A stretch of DNA of 64,000 nucleotides from Guadua angustifolia (lineage: Eukaryota; Streptophyta; Magnoliopsida; Poales; Poaceae). The stretch lies in the NCBI GenBank assembly GCA_036346375.1, contig CM070508.1, positions 39,886,862 to 39,950,861 on the forward strand. The letters run 5' to 3'. A program made the position numbers and the translations under genes. The notes under the pieces are model-generated. The model saw nothing but the letters and a program-made list of their open reading frames with translations. It did not search any database and was not told the DNA's origin. Below, piece by piece: positions 34,276 through 46,458 of this stretch; the stretch's first letter is position 1; the number at the start of each line of letters is the position of its first letter.

Positions 34276-35040
34276 AGCCTCTATATCCTTTGATAGTTAG
34301 GCCGGACAGATTTCCGAGAGCAGGCCAATCGTTGATTGTTACAAATAACAATGCACGTAGGGTGAAATACTCCCTTTTGTACTCATCCCATACCCAAGCA
34401 CTATCCTCCCACAACTTCACAAGATCTTCAACCAATGGTTTCAGGTAGACATCGATGTCATTTTCAGGTTGCTTGAGGCCTTAGATCAACAACGGCATCA
34501 TGATGTACTTTCGCTTCATGCATAACCATGGAGGAATGTTACAGATACATAGTGTAACAGGCTAGGTGCTATGGCTGCTGCTCAATTCTCCGAAAGGATT
34601 CATCCCATCGGTACTCAACCCAAACCTTATGTTTCTCACCTCATCTGCGAAGTCCGAGTACGTCCGGTCGACTTTCCTCCACTGCGAACCATCTGTAGGG
34701 TGTCTAAGCATCCCATCGTCCTTACTCTCTTCTTTGTGCCAACGCATCATCTGGGCATGCGCTTTGTTAGCAAACATACATTTCAATCGGGGGATCACAG
34801 GGAAATACCACAACACTTTAGCTGGAGGTCTCTTCTTCTTACGCTCCCCATCTATTTCACCTAGATCGTCACACTTCACCTTATACCGTGATACTTTGCA
34901 CACTGGACAAACATCCAAATCGGTATACTCATTGCGATATAGGATACAATCATTAGGACATGCGTGTATCTTCTATACTTCTAATCCCAAAGGACAGACG
35001 ACTTGCTTGGCTTCATATGTAGATTTGGATAAAGTGTTAT
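34276..35040 (-). pseudogene. CACTA tnp2 transposase, middle part
   Basis: Minus strand from 35040: TLSKSTYEAKQVVCPLGLEV, a stop, KIHACPNDCILYRNEY, DVCPVCKVSRYK, VLWYFPVIPRLKCMFANKAH, MMRWHKEESKDDGMLRHPTD, then GLSTDGMNPFGELSS and, after a stop, KPLVEDLVKLWEDSAWVWDE and NWLPALG-type sequence ending LTIKGYRGL at 34281. This is the TNP2 catalytic region (PF02992). Stops are present near 34560 and 34975. It joins the part at 36123 across the solo LTR and the part at 27418 across the Tat element. Confidence 0.88.
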
Positions 35041-36122
35041 TGTCGGCGTATTCCACCTGACAGGCCCGAGTCTACAGACCGGGTTTGGTTCAGTAGGGGG
35101 GTGGCTTTGGTAGTTGGCAAACCCTAGCAGAGGGAAACCCCAGTACCTCTCACACTAATGAATTCTAGTGTCTTTGAATTAGATGAACACAGCGATTTTA
35201 CCTAGGTTCAGGCCCCCCGGAAGAAGGGTAATAGCCTTACATCCTGCCTGCTTTTGGATTGAGTCTCGTGGGCTTGGATACAGAGCTTGCCGATGACCAG
35301 CTCTTCTGTTGTGTCTCTCTTTTTCGACCTCCCCCTCTCGTATGCTCTCAAGTGCCCTTATATGCACGGGCTTACACGGGATAGATAGAGGAGGGATCGT
35401 CATCATGCTTATCTTACATGCATTTACTACGCCTTTATGCGCTGTCCCGTTCCTTCGGCCCTAATCAATGCCAACAAGATGCCTTCGCCGGCTTCTTCCG
35501 GATGTGACCCTCTCGCGACGGGTAGGTGTAAGGCGCCGAGGAACGGGCTTGTAGCGAATTCCTTGAATCGACGTGTTCGCACAAAGCAGCTGCCTCGACA
35601 CGATGCGGCGGGAGAGGAGACTTCGAGGCGGTTACCAGATATCCACCTTTTGCATGGCGGCGAATTGGCGGGCGTGCCACCACCGCCGCCGCGCGCGCGT
35701 GGACCGACACCGGTGGGCGGCGTGCTCGCCCACCGCCGCCAAAGCCGCCACGCGGGCGGGCGCCGGCGCAGCAGGCGTGGTCGCCACTGCCGCCGCACAG
35801 GCCGCGTGGACCGACACCGGTGGCGGCGTGCTCGCCACCGCCCGCCAGTCGCCACGCGGCCGGGCGCCGGGCGAGCGGCGTGGTCGCCACTGCCGCCGCA
35901 CCGCGTGGACCGACACCGGTGGCGGTGTGCTCGCCACCGCCTCGCCAAAGCCGCCATGTGGGCTGGCGGCGGCAGCAGGCGTGGTCGCCACTGCCGCGCC
36001 GCGCGCCGCATGGATCGATGTTCGCAGACGGTGTAAACACCCACCCGCCTGCTAGACTGCCACGTAGGCCACGCATGATTTTGTGCGGCGAAGAGGGTAC
36101 CCTGGCGTAAAGTACGCCGACA
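35041..36122 (-). repeat. Solo gypsy LTR in CACTA, with target duplication
   Basis: Ends TGTCGGCGTA and TACGCCGACA, flanked by GTTAT on both sides (35036-35040 and 36123-36127). Orientation is minus, from the TATA box (GTGCATATAAGGGC on that strand, at about 35350-35365). It interrupts tnp2 between LLPEDN and TLSKST. It includes a GC-rich tandem array (35697-36010). The large Arg/Ala-rich open frames in it (for example 35427-36185) come from that composition and are not called as genes. The terminus TGTCGGCGTACTTTACGCC also appears in the fragment at 59211. Confidence 0.92.
35697..36010. repeat. GC-rich ~100-bp tandem array inside the LTR
   Basis: Three imperfect units, each starting with GTGGACCGACACCGGTGG, at about 35699, 35806 and 35905. 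Confidence 0.85.
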
Positions 36123-36713
36123 GTTATCTTCTGGAAGCAACTTCTTTATGAGTGATAACAATTCATCGAATCCCTTATCTGACACACCATTTGTGGCCTT
36201 CCATTACATGAGTTCCAGTGTGGTACGTAGCTTTTTGTGGCCCTGCCCACAGTTTGGGTACAAAAGAGTTCTGTGGTCCTCTAACATGCGCTGGAACTTC
36301 TCGAACTGTCTTTCATCTGTGTAGTCTCCCTCTCCGTCATGCAGCATCTGGTCTAGCTCATCATCACCAAAGTCACCAAGTGTATCTTCCACAGAACAGT
36401 ATTGCGTGCTGTCCGGGATACTATTGAATCCATCTTCCTCTTCCTCGCCTTCTTCATCGTCTTCCTAGCTAATCGTCTCTACTTCACCATGATTGGTCCA
36501 ACAGGTATAGTTTGGCATGAAACCTCTCATGATCAAGTGGTTCATAACTTGCCATCGTTGGGAGTGCTCCTTCTCGTTCTTGTAATCTACACACGGACAA
36601 CATATGAAGCTGCCTGGAGACAAGAATGCAACGGCCGCATCGAGAAAAGCCTGCACGCCATCAATGAACTCTCTCAAGCGACGGTCCGCATTGTACATCC
36701 ATTGCCGGTTCAT
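36123..36713 (-). pseudogene. CACTA tnp2 transposase, N-terminal part
   Basis: The minus-strand ATG at 36713 opens MNRQWMYNADRRLREFIDGV, AFLSPGSFICCPCVDYKN, VMNHLIMRGFMPNYTCWTNHG: the transposase-associated domain (PF13963) that begins tnp2 genes. After a stop near 36468 an acidic run (EDDEEGEEEEDGF) and ELDQMLHDGEGDYTDERQFE follow, then KATNGVSDKGFDELLSLIKK and LLPEDN at the solo LTR. Order and spacing match intact CACTA transposases. Confidence 0.88.
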
Positions 36714-37813
36714 CTACACCAAGTTATAATTTCATTAAAAATTATAACAAATTTCGTTACAAAAATTATAACCTAACTTATAGTTACATTTAAAAATCTA
36801 AAACTCATAGGCACTTAGATCTACCTTTGTAATTATTTTTTTCTTCTTGAGTCTACAATTAATGACCATATTTTTTCTTCTCCAACCAAAAAAAACTCCA
36901 CCTACACCTTTTATCCAATTAAAGACCTACCTTTTTAATTATTTTTTATCCCTTTCTACCTTTGTAATTATTTTTTATCCCTTTCTACCTTTGTAATTAT
37001 TTTTTTATCTTTCTACATGTTTTTCTATTTTATTTCATACACCAATAATTACTTCCTTGCAATGTACCTAGATCTCCCCAACTTATTGTGATATTTAAGA
37101 TTCTAAAGCTAACAAACAAATAGATCTAAAGCTTCCAATCACCCTTACCTTGTAATGTCATATTTTGAATTAGATCTCCACCCTACATCTTCATACAACA
37201 AAAAAAAAACAAGCATACAAAACAAATTTTGGGGAAGTACAACTCCCTACAATTGATCATAGTCTTGCCTAAAAAATTCTAGAGTGAGCTAGCTAAAAAA
37301 TACCTTTCAACAAGAACAAATCAAGATTTCTCCACATCCATTGAAAAAAATAGCAATATCTAGGTGAGAAGGATGTTGGCATAATGTTACTAACCTTGAA
37401 ACACTTAATTTGGAGCTAATCACCCGCAATTAAAAATTTGGACAGCACCTCCCCCCAAGAACAACACTGGGCTGGCCCTTCTCTGTTCGATCACCTCTGC
37501 AGGCTCGTGGAGGAAGAAGGGTTTAAATGCGCTGGCGGGAGAGCTTCCAGAAGCGGTTTGAGACACGAACCGGTTCTGGATCTTGCGTTCTAGAACCGGT
37601 TTTTGTCTCAAACCGCTTCTGGATTTCTAGAAACGGTTTGAGACAAGAACCGGTTCTAGAACACAAGATCCAGTACCGGTTCGTGTCTCAAACTGCTTCT
37701 GGAAGCCCTCTCCGGACCGTTACCTACGAATCGCCTCTGGTGCGAACATCATAACGAATTCGCACCAAACCGCTTCTAATAGGCCAGTTGTGATGCCCAG
37801 TTCTTTAGTAGTG
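36714..37813 (-). other. CACTA 5' region and right terminus
   Basis: AT-rich 5' flank of tnp2, then two ~75-bp palindromes (37546-37705) built from CCAGAAGCGGTTTGAGACA and GAACCGGTTCT motifs, then the terminus ending at 37813 with the reverse complement of CACTACTAAAGAACTGGGC. No gene seen. Confidence 0.8.
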
Positions 37814-39504
37814 TAACTACCATATGCTTGAATTACAAAACACACCACAAGTTCTAAGTTAGTGCTATATCACAATCCCCGGACGTAGTTTCTCTCCATT
37901 TATGACTTAAGACAGACAACATTTCTGAAAGAATGAGCTCTCCACACCATCAGAGCTAGTGTCTAGTGACAAAAATAGAGCGCTACAGTGTACCCAAAGC
38001 CTGATTAACATCACCCATTATATAATCCTGTGACGCATACTACCATCTGGCGTCTTGAGCATCCAATTTGGTATCCATATGTTAATTGAAGGCAACAAAA
38101 CACATACAATCTCTCTAATATAGGGTGTGTTTGGTAGGGCTTCAGCTTTATCAGATCCGTGAAGCTGGAGTTGTGAATATATTAAGAGTGTTTAGTTGGA
38201 TCATCTTGTTTACTTTTTAATCAAAAATATAAACTTAATTCATTTTATTTTAGTCTACAAGTTTTAAATCTCAGGTGAAACTGAGATCTCAAACTCTACC
38301 AAACAGACCCATAGTCTACCACATCATTGCACGTCCTCACTAACACGATCCCATCTAAGATATCGTTGTAGGATCGAAATAGAAAATCCCTCATATGGAC
38401 CTAATTAAATAAACGCAAATCTTATCTCTCTATATGTCTTCCATCATCTATGATTAGATGGAAAGCAGCCCATAAATGACGACCACCATAATGCACCCCC
38501 CTCCCCGGCAGCGCCTGCGCCAAACAAAGCTATTGACGCCATCAGTTGCATACTAGTAGCAACACTTGTACCATCAAGGATCCTTTAGCATCCAATGTAG
38601 GATTTGTATGTTAAATTGAAATCATATCTCTATTCACAAGGCCTGAAATATAAAAACTGTTCACAAGGCCTATAAATGAATACAATCATATATCCCTACA
38701 TGGCTTCCTTCATTTATGACTACATAGAAAGAAGTCCTTAAACGACGAGTTCTCATGCAGTGGAAGGTAGAGATAAGGAGAGAACATCACAATGCGCCCT
38801 ATAGCTAGATTTGCGTCACTGTTGCATGACATAGCAACACTTGTACTATTACATAAACACCCTACATATCAAACTTAGGATCCACACAGCACTTGTATCA
38901 TCCAATAAGCAACGCACACACTCCTCCAACCTAACTTCGTCGAAACTAACACGACGGTCTCAAACTTAAAGGAAAAAAAAACTAAAAAAAACTTAGGCCT
39001 CCCCCTCCCTTCCTCCATCCAAAGCAAACAAACCCTAGCCGGCTAGCCCAGCTTCTGCCCCCACACACAATACTCTATTTTAGGGAGGTACTCTCTCACC
39101 CCTACATCTAGGGGGCTTCTCTTTGCCCCTATTATTTTCTTTGGTATTTTTTTATTCATTTTAAAATAATAGTTCATGAGTGCAAAGTAATAATAATGTT
39201 TAGATAAATAATAGGGGTGAGTAATAGGGAGTATGGGTTGGAGACAAATTTGATATATAGTACCCTTAATTTTTATACCACCCCTAAATGAGTGATTTAG
39301 GGAGCAAATATAGGGGTTTGGGTTGGAGTTGCTCTAAGCCTAAACCGAGTGTAGCACAGCGCCCGGCCCGACCACAACTCCTACTGGGTCCCCGGGTGCA
39401 GGGCACGTGCGAGGTCGTTACTCCCGTAAAACCAAAGCGCGGCGAAGAAGTAAGGACTTCACTTTTCCGCGATAGCTTCCTCTGCCCACCAACAATTCTC
39501 GCCC
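37814..39504. promoter_or_regulatory. Upstream region of the JmjC gene
   Basis: No gene found. It holds a Tourist-like MITE (38123-38310). From about 39060 to 39345 there is an AT-rich stretch ending GGGTTGGAGTTGCTCTAAG, which looks like one end of another small inverted-repeat element. GC content then rises into a likely 5' UTR (about 39350-39504). No firm TATA box can be chosen. Confidence 0.4.
38123..38310. mobile_element. Tourist-like (PIF/Harbinger) MITE
   Basis: Ends GGGTGTGTTTGGTAGGG and (right end, reversed) GGGTCTGTTTGGTAGAG, flanked by ATA on both sides (38120-38122, 38311-38313). 188 bp, non-coding. A 3-bp duplication and G/C-run TIR fit PIF/Harbinger MITEs. Confidence 0.8.
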
Positions 39505-42500
39505 ATGGTTTCTACCTCCTCCCTTCACGAGGAGGACGGCGGCCCGGTCAGACCCCGCCGCCGCGGCGAGAAGAGGCGAATGCGCGGCCGCACTGCCTCA
39601 CCGGAGCCGGGCTCCACGGCCGCGACATCTCAGGTACGGGTCTCGCGGATATACATACATCATACATGTAGATCAGGGCCCTGTTTTATTTATACCGTGG
39701 ATGTATTCTTTTCTTTCGTTCCGTTTTGTTTTCTGTTCAAGAGCTGTTGTTGCTAAGCAACTGTGTACGTAGGGAATTCTGTTTCGCTGGGGAGCAGTGC
39801 TATGTTTTGGTTTGATCGACGAGATATAATTGCCTTGTATGAATTGTGTCTCTGGTTTCTTGGTATGAACTATGAGGGGAATTTTTTTCCTGTCTTGTTC
39901 AAACGTCTGGGTGATGATTGAGTTCTAGGTCAAATTTAACTAGTTGGATCGATGACAATGAGATGCGAATTTGGGGAGGGAATGTGTCTATGCTACTTCT
40001 TGGGGCTGTTGAGATTGGGAGGGGAGAACATTAGCTGGATCGATGAATGCGCCCTATGAGAAAAAAAAAATATGCATGCCTGCGAATTGGTAGGGTTGAA
40101 AACTGGTGTGTAATTGGGATGCCCCCGACCGATTGGCATCTGTTCCTGATTCATAACGGTTTGTGTTGTTGTGCTTGATTTGCGAGAAAAAGGTCAAAAT
40201 TTTCTCCAACAGATCATGTTGGTTTGTAAATTGGTGGTGCAAACTTATGAATAATTCGAGTGGATCTGACTAGCTCGAATTGGTTGTCGGCCTATTGGGA
40301 TTAAAATTTTTGTACTCCTGTTCCGATTGGGCACTGCCCCTGGGCATTTTAATTGGCAAATCTGTGGACGAATGGTAATAAACAAATTCTACTAAGTCGA
40401 GATCAACCGTTCTCAACCAATGATACCATCAATGGATCAACAAATTCATGAACTCAAATGCAAATTGAGATAATCAGTGAACAAATTATAATGAACTGCA
40501 GCGCTCGGAATTATTTATTTCCATTTATTAAACGTTAAATTGACAATTTGAGGAAGAAATTTCTACATACTATAAGCGCATTAAATCCTGCAATACTTTC
40601 CAAATAAGTGAAATATTCAATCTAGAAAGTTAATCTTGTAATGACTACTCTTTTTTCAGTATCTCTGCTCGTCAAGAGGTTGGGAGCAAGATGGTGGTGG
40701 AGCTACAACTGTAAGCCCTTGAAAAGTTTCAACTTGATTAGCGTAACGCTGTCATTTCCAATCCCCTATAATTATATGATTATTATTTTCCTGATATATT
40801 CTTCTCTTTCTCTTTAATTTTATGAACAGACACGTGGACAGTGGCATCCAGATGAGTCACAGAGGCCTGAAATTGATGATGCTCCTGTTTTCACCCCAAC
40901 TGAAGAGGTTTGTGGACTACATTTCTCTAGCAAAACTATGCAATAAGATATGTTGTTTTAGATAGTAGTGTATAATCTTCTTTTATCTCAGGAATTCAAA
41001 GATGCAATTGGGTACATTGCTAGCATTCGTCCTCAGGCAGAAAAGTATGGAATTTGTCGTATTGTTCCACCATCTTCTTGGAGGCCAACATGTCCTCTGA
41101 AGGAGAAGAGTTTCTGGGAATGCACAGAGTTCAATACCCGAGTTCAACAAGTTGACAAGCTTCAAAACCGCAAACCTACAAAGAAAAAAACACAACCTCG
41201 AGTTCAGAAGAAAAGAAAGAGAAGAAAGAGATTGAGGTTTGGGATGACTCACAGGCGTCCTAGTGCAAATACTTCAGAAAGCGCTGACTGTGAAGAATCA
41301 GAAGAGAAGTTTGGCTTTCAATCTGGCCCAGATTTCACACTAGAGGAGTTTCAAAAATATGCTGACGAGTTCAAGCAGGAGTATTTTGGAATGAAGGGAA
41401 GTGATGAAATTTCTCTTTCTAAAATTAAAAACCACAAAGAAATATGGCAACCATCGGTTGAAGAAATTGAGGGAGAATATTGGCGGATAGTTGTATGCCC
41501 TAATGATGAAGTTGAGGTACTCCAATTGCTCGCATGTAGATTATCTTCTTATTTGTCTATTAATTTGTACTGATAGACATCAAACTTTATATGGCTAGGT
41601 GGATTATGGTGCTGATTTGGACACTGCAATGTTTAGTAGTGGATTTGCTAAACTGTCTTCATCAGATGCAAATAAGCAAGATCCATATGGGTTGTCTTGT
41701 TGGAACTTGAATAATCTGCCACGGCTCCCAGGGTCTGTTCTTTCATTTGAAGCTGAGGATATATCTGGTGTTGTAGTCCCTTGGCTTTATGTAGGGATGT
41801 GCTTCTCATCATTCTGCTGGGTAAGAATTTTCATTCATCTATTTTTAATTTTCACATTCGTCTTGTGAAATATGGATAGTAGATAACACTCCTAAATTTA
41901 TGTGCATGAAGTATGGTTGAAAGATTATAGTTTAAATATTTTATGATATCTATTATTCATAGCCCATGTTCTCATATATCCTTGTTCTTAAATCTTAACT
42001 TTTCTGTAGCATGTGGAAGATCATTTCCTTTATTCTCTAAATTACATGCATTTTGGTGAACAAAAAGTATGGTATGGTATTCCCGGTGGTGATGCAGTGA
42101 AGCTGGAAGAAGCTATGAGAAGGAACTTACCAAGGCTGTTTGAAGAACAGCCTGATCTCCTACATGAGCTGGTAAAATTTTTATGTTGTGTAATGACCTA
42201 GTGATTCTGATAACATAAACTCATTGTTTGCAAAGTAACCTAGTTGAATTTATTGTGGAACTAAGCTTTCATGTGAAATGGAAACTACTTGACCTGCTTA
42301 AAATTCAAAGCAAGACATGATGACATTCATGTTCGTTTATGAATCTACTTTATTTGGTACCATTGCCTGCTTCGGAGCATAATTTTTCAAGACTTGTAAT
42401 TAGATTATTACTTATTATTGTTAGTAGGATAAATTATTTTGGTAGCTGTTTCGTCGATTGCTAATTTCTGCCATCATGCAGCATAATGGTTCATCTGAGA

Positions 42501-44951
42501 ACAATACCTCTTCCTGCATTATACAAATATTTCCATCTTCATTTTTCATTTTGAATTTTATTGGAGCAGGTTACACAGTTATCTCCTTCTGTTCTAAAAT
42601 CAGAAGGAGTTCCTGTTTACCGTGCTGTCCAGAATCCGGGTGAGTTTGTTCTGACACTGCCGCGAGCCTACCATTCTGGGTTCAACTGTGGCTTCAACTG
42701 TGCGGAGGCAGTAAATGTCGCTCCTGTGGATTGGCTGCCTCATGGACAATGCGCTGTCGAGCTCTACAGGGAACAGCGGCGCAAGACATCAATGTCGCAT
42801 GACAAGTTATTACTAAAAACTGCAAAAGAAGCTGTCAGACAACTTTGGATGAATCTTTGCAACTGCAATAGTGATCAGGGAGAATATAGATGGCTGGATA
42901 CCTGTGGAAAGAACGGAATGCTGACAATTGCAACTAAGGTACTACTCCCTAATTTAGGCATTTATTATTTGTCAGTTGCCACTCAAAGAATTATTTATTA
43001 CTTATATTTTTGTTGCATTATTTCAGACAAGAGTTAAAATGGAAGCTGCAGCACGGGAGGCGAATGCTCTTTTACAATGTAAGACGATGCATAAGGATTA
43101 TGATTCAACTGACCGGGAATGCTTTTCATGCTTTTATGATCTCCATTTGTCTGCTGTCAGCTGCCAGTGCTCGCCGAACAGTTTTGCTTGCTTAAACCAT
43201 GCAAATCTTCTATGCTCATGTGAAATGGACAGAAAATTTGCAGTCTTCCGATACAGCATAGATGAGCTGAATACTCTTGTTGCAGCTCTGGAGGGAGATC
43301 CAGCTGCCGTGTGCCAGTGGGGACAGGATGATCTAGGCTTAGTTTGCCCATTTGATTGTATGCAGCAGAAGAAGATGAACTTGGGTAACAGCACAGAATT
43401 CCCAGGATCAGTGTTTGATGTCAACATTGGTTGCAGCTTTGGTGACAGTCAAGATCGCAGCCATGACCTTGACAAGCCAGCAGGATATCAGAAAGAGAAG
43501 GGAATCCAGAATAAATGTGTTGATCTGAACATGGAAGATCCACCAAGTAGTCCTAAAATAAAAGAAGAGTTACTCTGTAGTTCTGGCGCATCAAATTCAG
43601 CATGTTTCTCAAACTCTACAAGTATTTCTATAGAAAAGCATGACAAGATGTTCATCAATTATGAGTCTCTGGGGATAACCAGTAATCCATTTAGGTCTAA
43701 TTCCGAGTGCAGTTCCCCGCTGTCCTTGAATCATTCTTCTGAGTTACCATGTGCTTCAAGAGTTCCAACCGGAAATTCTACCCTAGCTTCCAAAACTACT
43801 AAGAAACTGTTTGGCGTTGACATTGAATGCAATTTAGCCAAGCCTTCTGATGGCCAGGTTAGTCAACTAGGCAAGCCTTGTTCAAGCCAATCTGATGAAG
43901 TCTCTAGGCCAGCAATATCAAGGTGTCCGGTTGAGCCACTTGACTGCGGAACAGTGATGCTTGGTAAAAAGTGGTGCAATCATCAAGCTATTTTCCCCAA
44001 AGGTATGTTCAATAAATAGTGCAATGAGTATTTTCGTGGTGGGTTATTTTACTATCCTTTACAATTTTACAGTTAGAGAAAATGCCATCTTTGCAGGATT
44101 TAGGAGCCGAGTTACATTTCACAGTGTACTAGATCCAACAAGGACCTGTGCCTACATTTCAGAAGTTCTTGATGCTGGACTTCTGGGACCATTGTTTAGG
44201 GTATGTTTGATTCTAAATGCCTTCTATTTTCAGGCTTAGCCCCATTTACTTTCTTGTGGGTCACATGAGAGCTTTCTTGCTGATTGAATCACAGGTGACC
44301 GTAGAGGAGCTTCCCGAGGTTTCTTTTACTCACACTTCACCAGTACAATGCTGGGACAGTGTTAGAGACAGGGTGAATGAAGAAATCGAAAAGCAACAAA
44401 GGGATGGAAAATCTGGCCTTCCTGATTTGTTGTCCTCCAATTCTGTAAATGGGCTTGAAATGTTTGGTTTCTTGTTCCCACCAATCATGCAGGTAGATTT
44501 CAAGAGATGTATAGTTTTTTATTTTCTTTCTTTTTTTTTTGTGAAAGTTGGTCACTTTAGTAATGACAACTTGTTGAATATGACCAAGAAATACTTTATT
44601 GTTCAACAGGTAATTGAGGCTCTGGATCCCGATCACCTGTGCTTAGACTATTGGCTGTCGAAGAGTTCGTCTCCTGTAAAAGAACTCCCTTCAGAATCTG
44701 TTATGGCAGCAGCGATTAATGGCTCCAATAATTCCCCTGTAAGGTTACTTGGGGTTGAGATTGCCAGGAAGAAATATGAACAATCAATTTGCTGTGATAA
44801 TTCTTGTGATGAGGATATTACGCTCGGTAGGTTTTTGAAGAAGGCTAAACTCCCAGGAGGACCAGAACTAATGGTGACCAATAAATTATTCAGCAGCAGA
44901 GCGGAGAGCGGCGGCAGCATCTGGAGTGGCAGTCGCCACTCTGCAGGATGA
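39505..44951 (+). CDS. JMJ14-like: JmjC histone H3K4 demethylase (KDM5/JMJ14-JMJ703 type)
   Basis: Eleven exons, all GT-AG: 39505-39633, 40660-40710, 40830-40907, 40992-41516, 41599-41820, 42010-42171, 42570-42938, 43027-44002, 44097-44200, 44295-44492, 44610-44951; about 1051 residues. Domains: basic N-terminus; JmjN about 78-118 (APVFTPTEEEFKDAIGYI); JmjC about 292-470 with Fe(II) ligands His336, Glu338 (HVEDHF) and His424 (AYHSGFN) and 2-oxoglutarate Lys354; C5HC2 zinc finger about 544-577; FYRN about 825-878; FYRC about 879-960. Plant proteins with this set remove methyl groups from H3K4 in the nucleus, affecting flowering, defence and transposon control (family knowledge). The ATG at 39505 has G at +4 and is the first in frame. 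No stop or frameshift interrupts the exons up to FYRC. The last ~25 codons are doubtful (see findings). Exon ends are read from splice consensus, not transcripts. Confidence 0.93.
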
Positions 44952-45600
44952 GATAAAGAATAATGTAGATAGATAGTGCCTTGAATAGAAAAATATTTCA
45001 GATATCTTAGAAAGCTTCCCTAGGGCACCATTAGAATTGAACTAGAGCCACCATTGATTTGCATTCATAAGAATTCCATTTCGTGATCTTTGAGCTTTGC
45101 ATGATCCCAATTCGTTCTAACTTGATGGCAACAGGTTCTTTTGTTTTCTAATTGCTTTCTGATTAGCCAATTTCATGGCAACCAATGTAACAAATGGATC
45201 ATTTATCTAAATAGAAAGTTTACATGTACACACTTGGTTGCTGGAAATTGGAAAAGAAATGATGATAAGGTTTTCGATTGTATGGTACCGCCCCTGCTAG
45301 CAATTAGCTAACACGCCTGAAAGGTGAAAGAATAAAGTGTCAAATAATGAATGAATAATTCACAAATTATCTCTGCAAAAAAAAAAATTTACGTACTTAA
45401 ACATTTGCATGTCTTAGGCTTGAAAATTATTAGAAGCATCAAAGATCTCACGGAGCAGGCTTGAAAGCGCAGGTGTTTATATACTCTCAAAAATTGATGA
45501 CACCAATGCCACCAAGTATGGGAATTGAACCCTGGTGGACTAGATGCGTACCTGCACCCTTTGCCATCTTTCCTATTGGATGCGCGCGCACGTATATATA
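44952..45600. other. 3' flank of the JmjC gene
   Basis: AT-rich and without a gene. The 3' UTR and poly(A) site should lie here; AATAAA occurs in AAGAATAAAGTG near 45330. 45500-45570 contains a block (GAACCCTGGTGGACTAG...) that recurs imperfectly near 46499. Confidence 0.4.
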
Positions 45601-46457
45601 TCAACTCCCTTATAGGCGGGAGACTGCGCGAGCAGCCAGGGGGGCCACGTGCCCCCCAAGCCAGTTTTGCGAATCAGCCCTCCGTTTCTTCGAAATTACG
45701 TATAGGTCCTTCCGAATTACGTATAGATCCTTCGCGATTTTTTGTGAGACAAAAAAATATTTTTTTTCTTCGCGTTTAGGTCCCTGGCGCGGTATTTTAC
45801 GGAAAAACCTTCTGTTAGTTTCAAATCGCGAACAAGCCCTTTTCTAATTTTTCGGGGTAGCGAACAGGTCCAAAAAATTAACAAACAGGTCCCTGATTCT
45901 TACGTTCAGGTCCTTTCTCCGTTTTTCCCGGGAAAAATGTTTTCGTCACAAAAAAACACGAAAAAATATTTTCGTCACAAAAAAAAACGAAAAAAATGTT
46001 TTCGTCGCAAAAAAAACACAGATTCATCGAGAGTTTTTAGCAACTTTATGGATTTGCCAACGGGTCATAACCGCGGGTTTTTTTAAAAAATCCTAACGAC
46101 CCATTTTTTTACAAACGCAACAAAAAAAACCAAAAAAAATGTTTTCGTCGCCCAAAAAGCCCGGAAAAAATGTTTTCGTCACCAAAAAACATGTGTTCAT
46201 TGATGATTTTTCACCCTTTTTCCTCTAGGCTATTTTTCACTTGGGTGGGTGGTTTTATAACATGTATTATTACTCGTTGAACGCAGAGAGTATTAAACTC
46301 AACAAAAAAAGGTTATCATCTCTAATAATTTTTTTCCCTTTTTCTTCTAGACTATTTTTAAGCGGTGGGTGGTTTTGCGAGAATAAAAAATTATTATTTT
46401 CCCGAGCGTATGCTATCGAAATTCAACCGGCGCAGCGTAGCGCGCTTATCTACCTAG
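45601..46457 (+). mobile_element. Possible small non-autonomous Helitron
   Basis: Starts TCAACTCCC directly after an A, ends CTAG followed by T, and has a GC-rich palindromic stretch (GGCGCAGCGTAGCGCGC) about 12 bases before the end. These are Helitron end rules (5' TC, 3' hairpin plus CTRR, insertion between A and T, no target duplication). Inside are about five copies of AAAAATGTTTTCGTC. No Rep/helicase gene. The hairpin stem is short, so this is tentative. Confidence 0.45.
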
Positions 46458-46458
46458 T

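Larger units (their letters stand above)
24721..37813 (-). mobile_element. CACTA (En/Spm) transposon, interrupted by two LTR insertions
   Basis: The right end is clear: on the minus strand it starts at 37813 with CACTACTAAAGAACTGGGC and has palindromic subterminal repeats at 37546-37705. A tnp2-type transposase gene runs on the minus strand from 36713 to 25469. A Tat gypsy element (27419-34275) and a solo LTR (35041-36122) split it, each with its own target duplication. The left end is marked by palindromic subterminal repeats at 24722-25005, but no CACTA terminus is found there, so it may be truncated. Without insertions it would be about 5.2 kb. Confidence 0.8.

Noticed and set aside
35427..36185. 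Long open frames of 160-250 codons on both strands
   Set aside because: They lie wholly or mostly in a solo LTR with a GC-rich tandem array and read as repeats of Trp/Arg/His-rich sequence in several frames.
39060..39345. Second complete MITE upstream of the JmjC gene
   Set aside because: The right end GGTTGGAGTTGCTCTAAG looks like a known MITE end, but no matching left end or target duplication was found.
39288..39671. 127-codon plus-strand frame over exon 1 of the JmjC gene
   Set aside because: Different frame from the basic N-terminal exon that splices in phase to JmjN; no domain.
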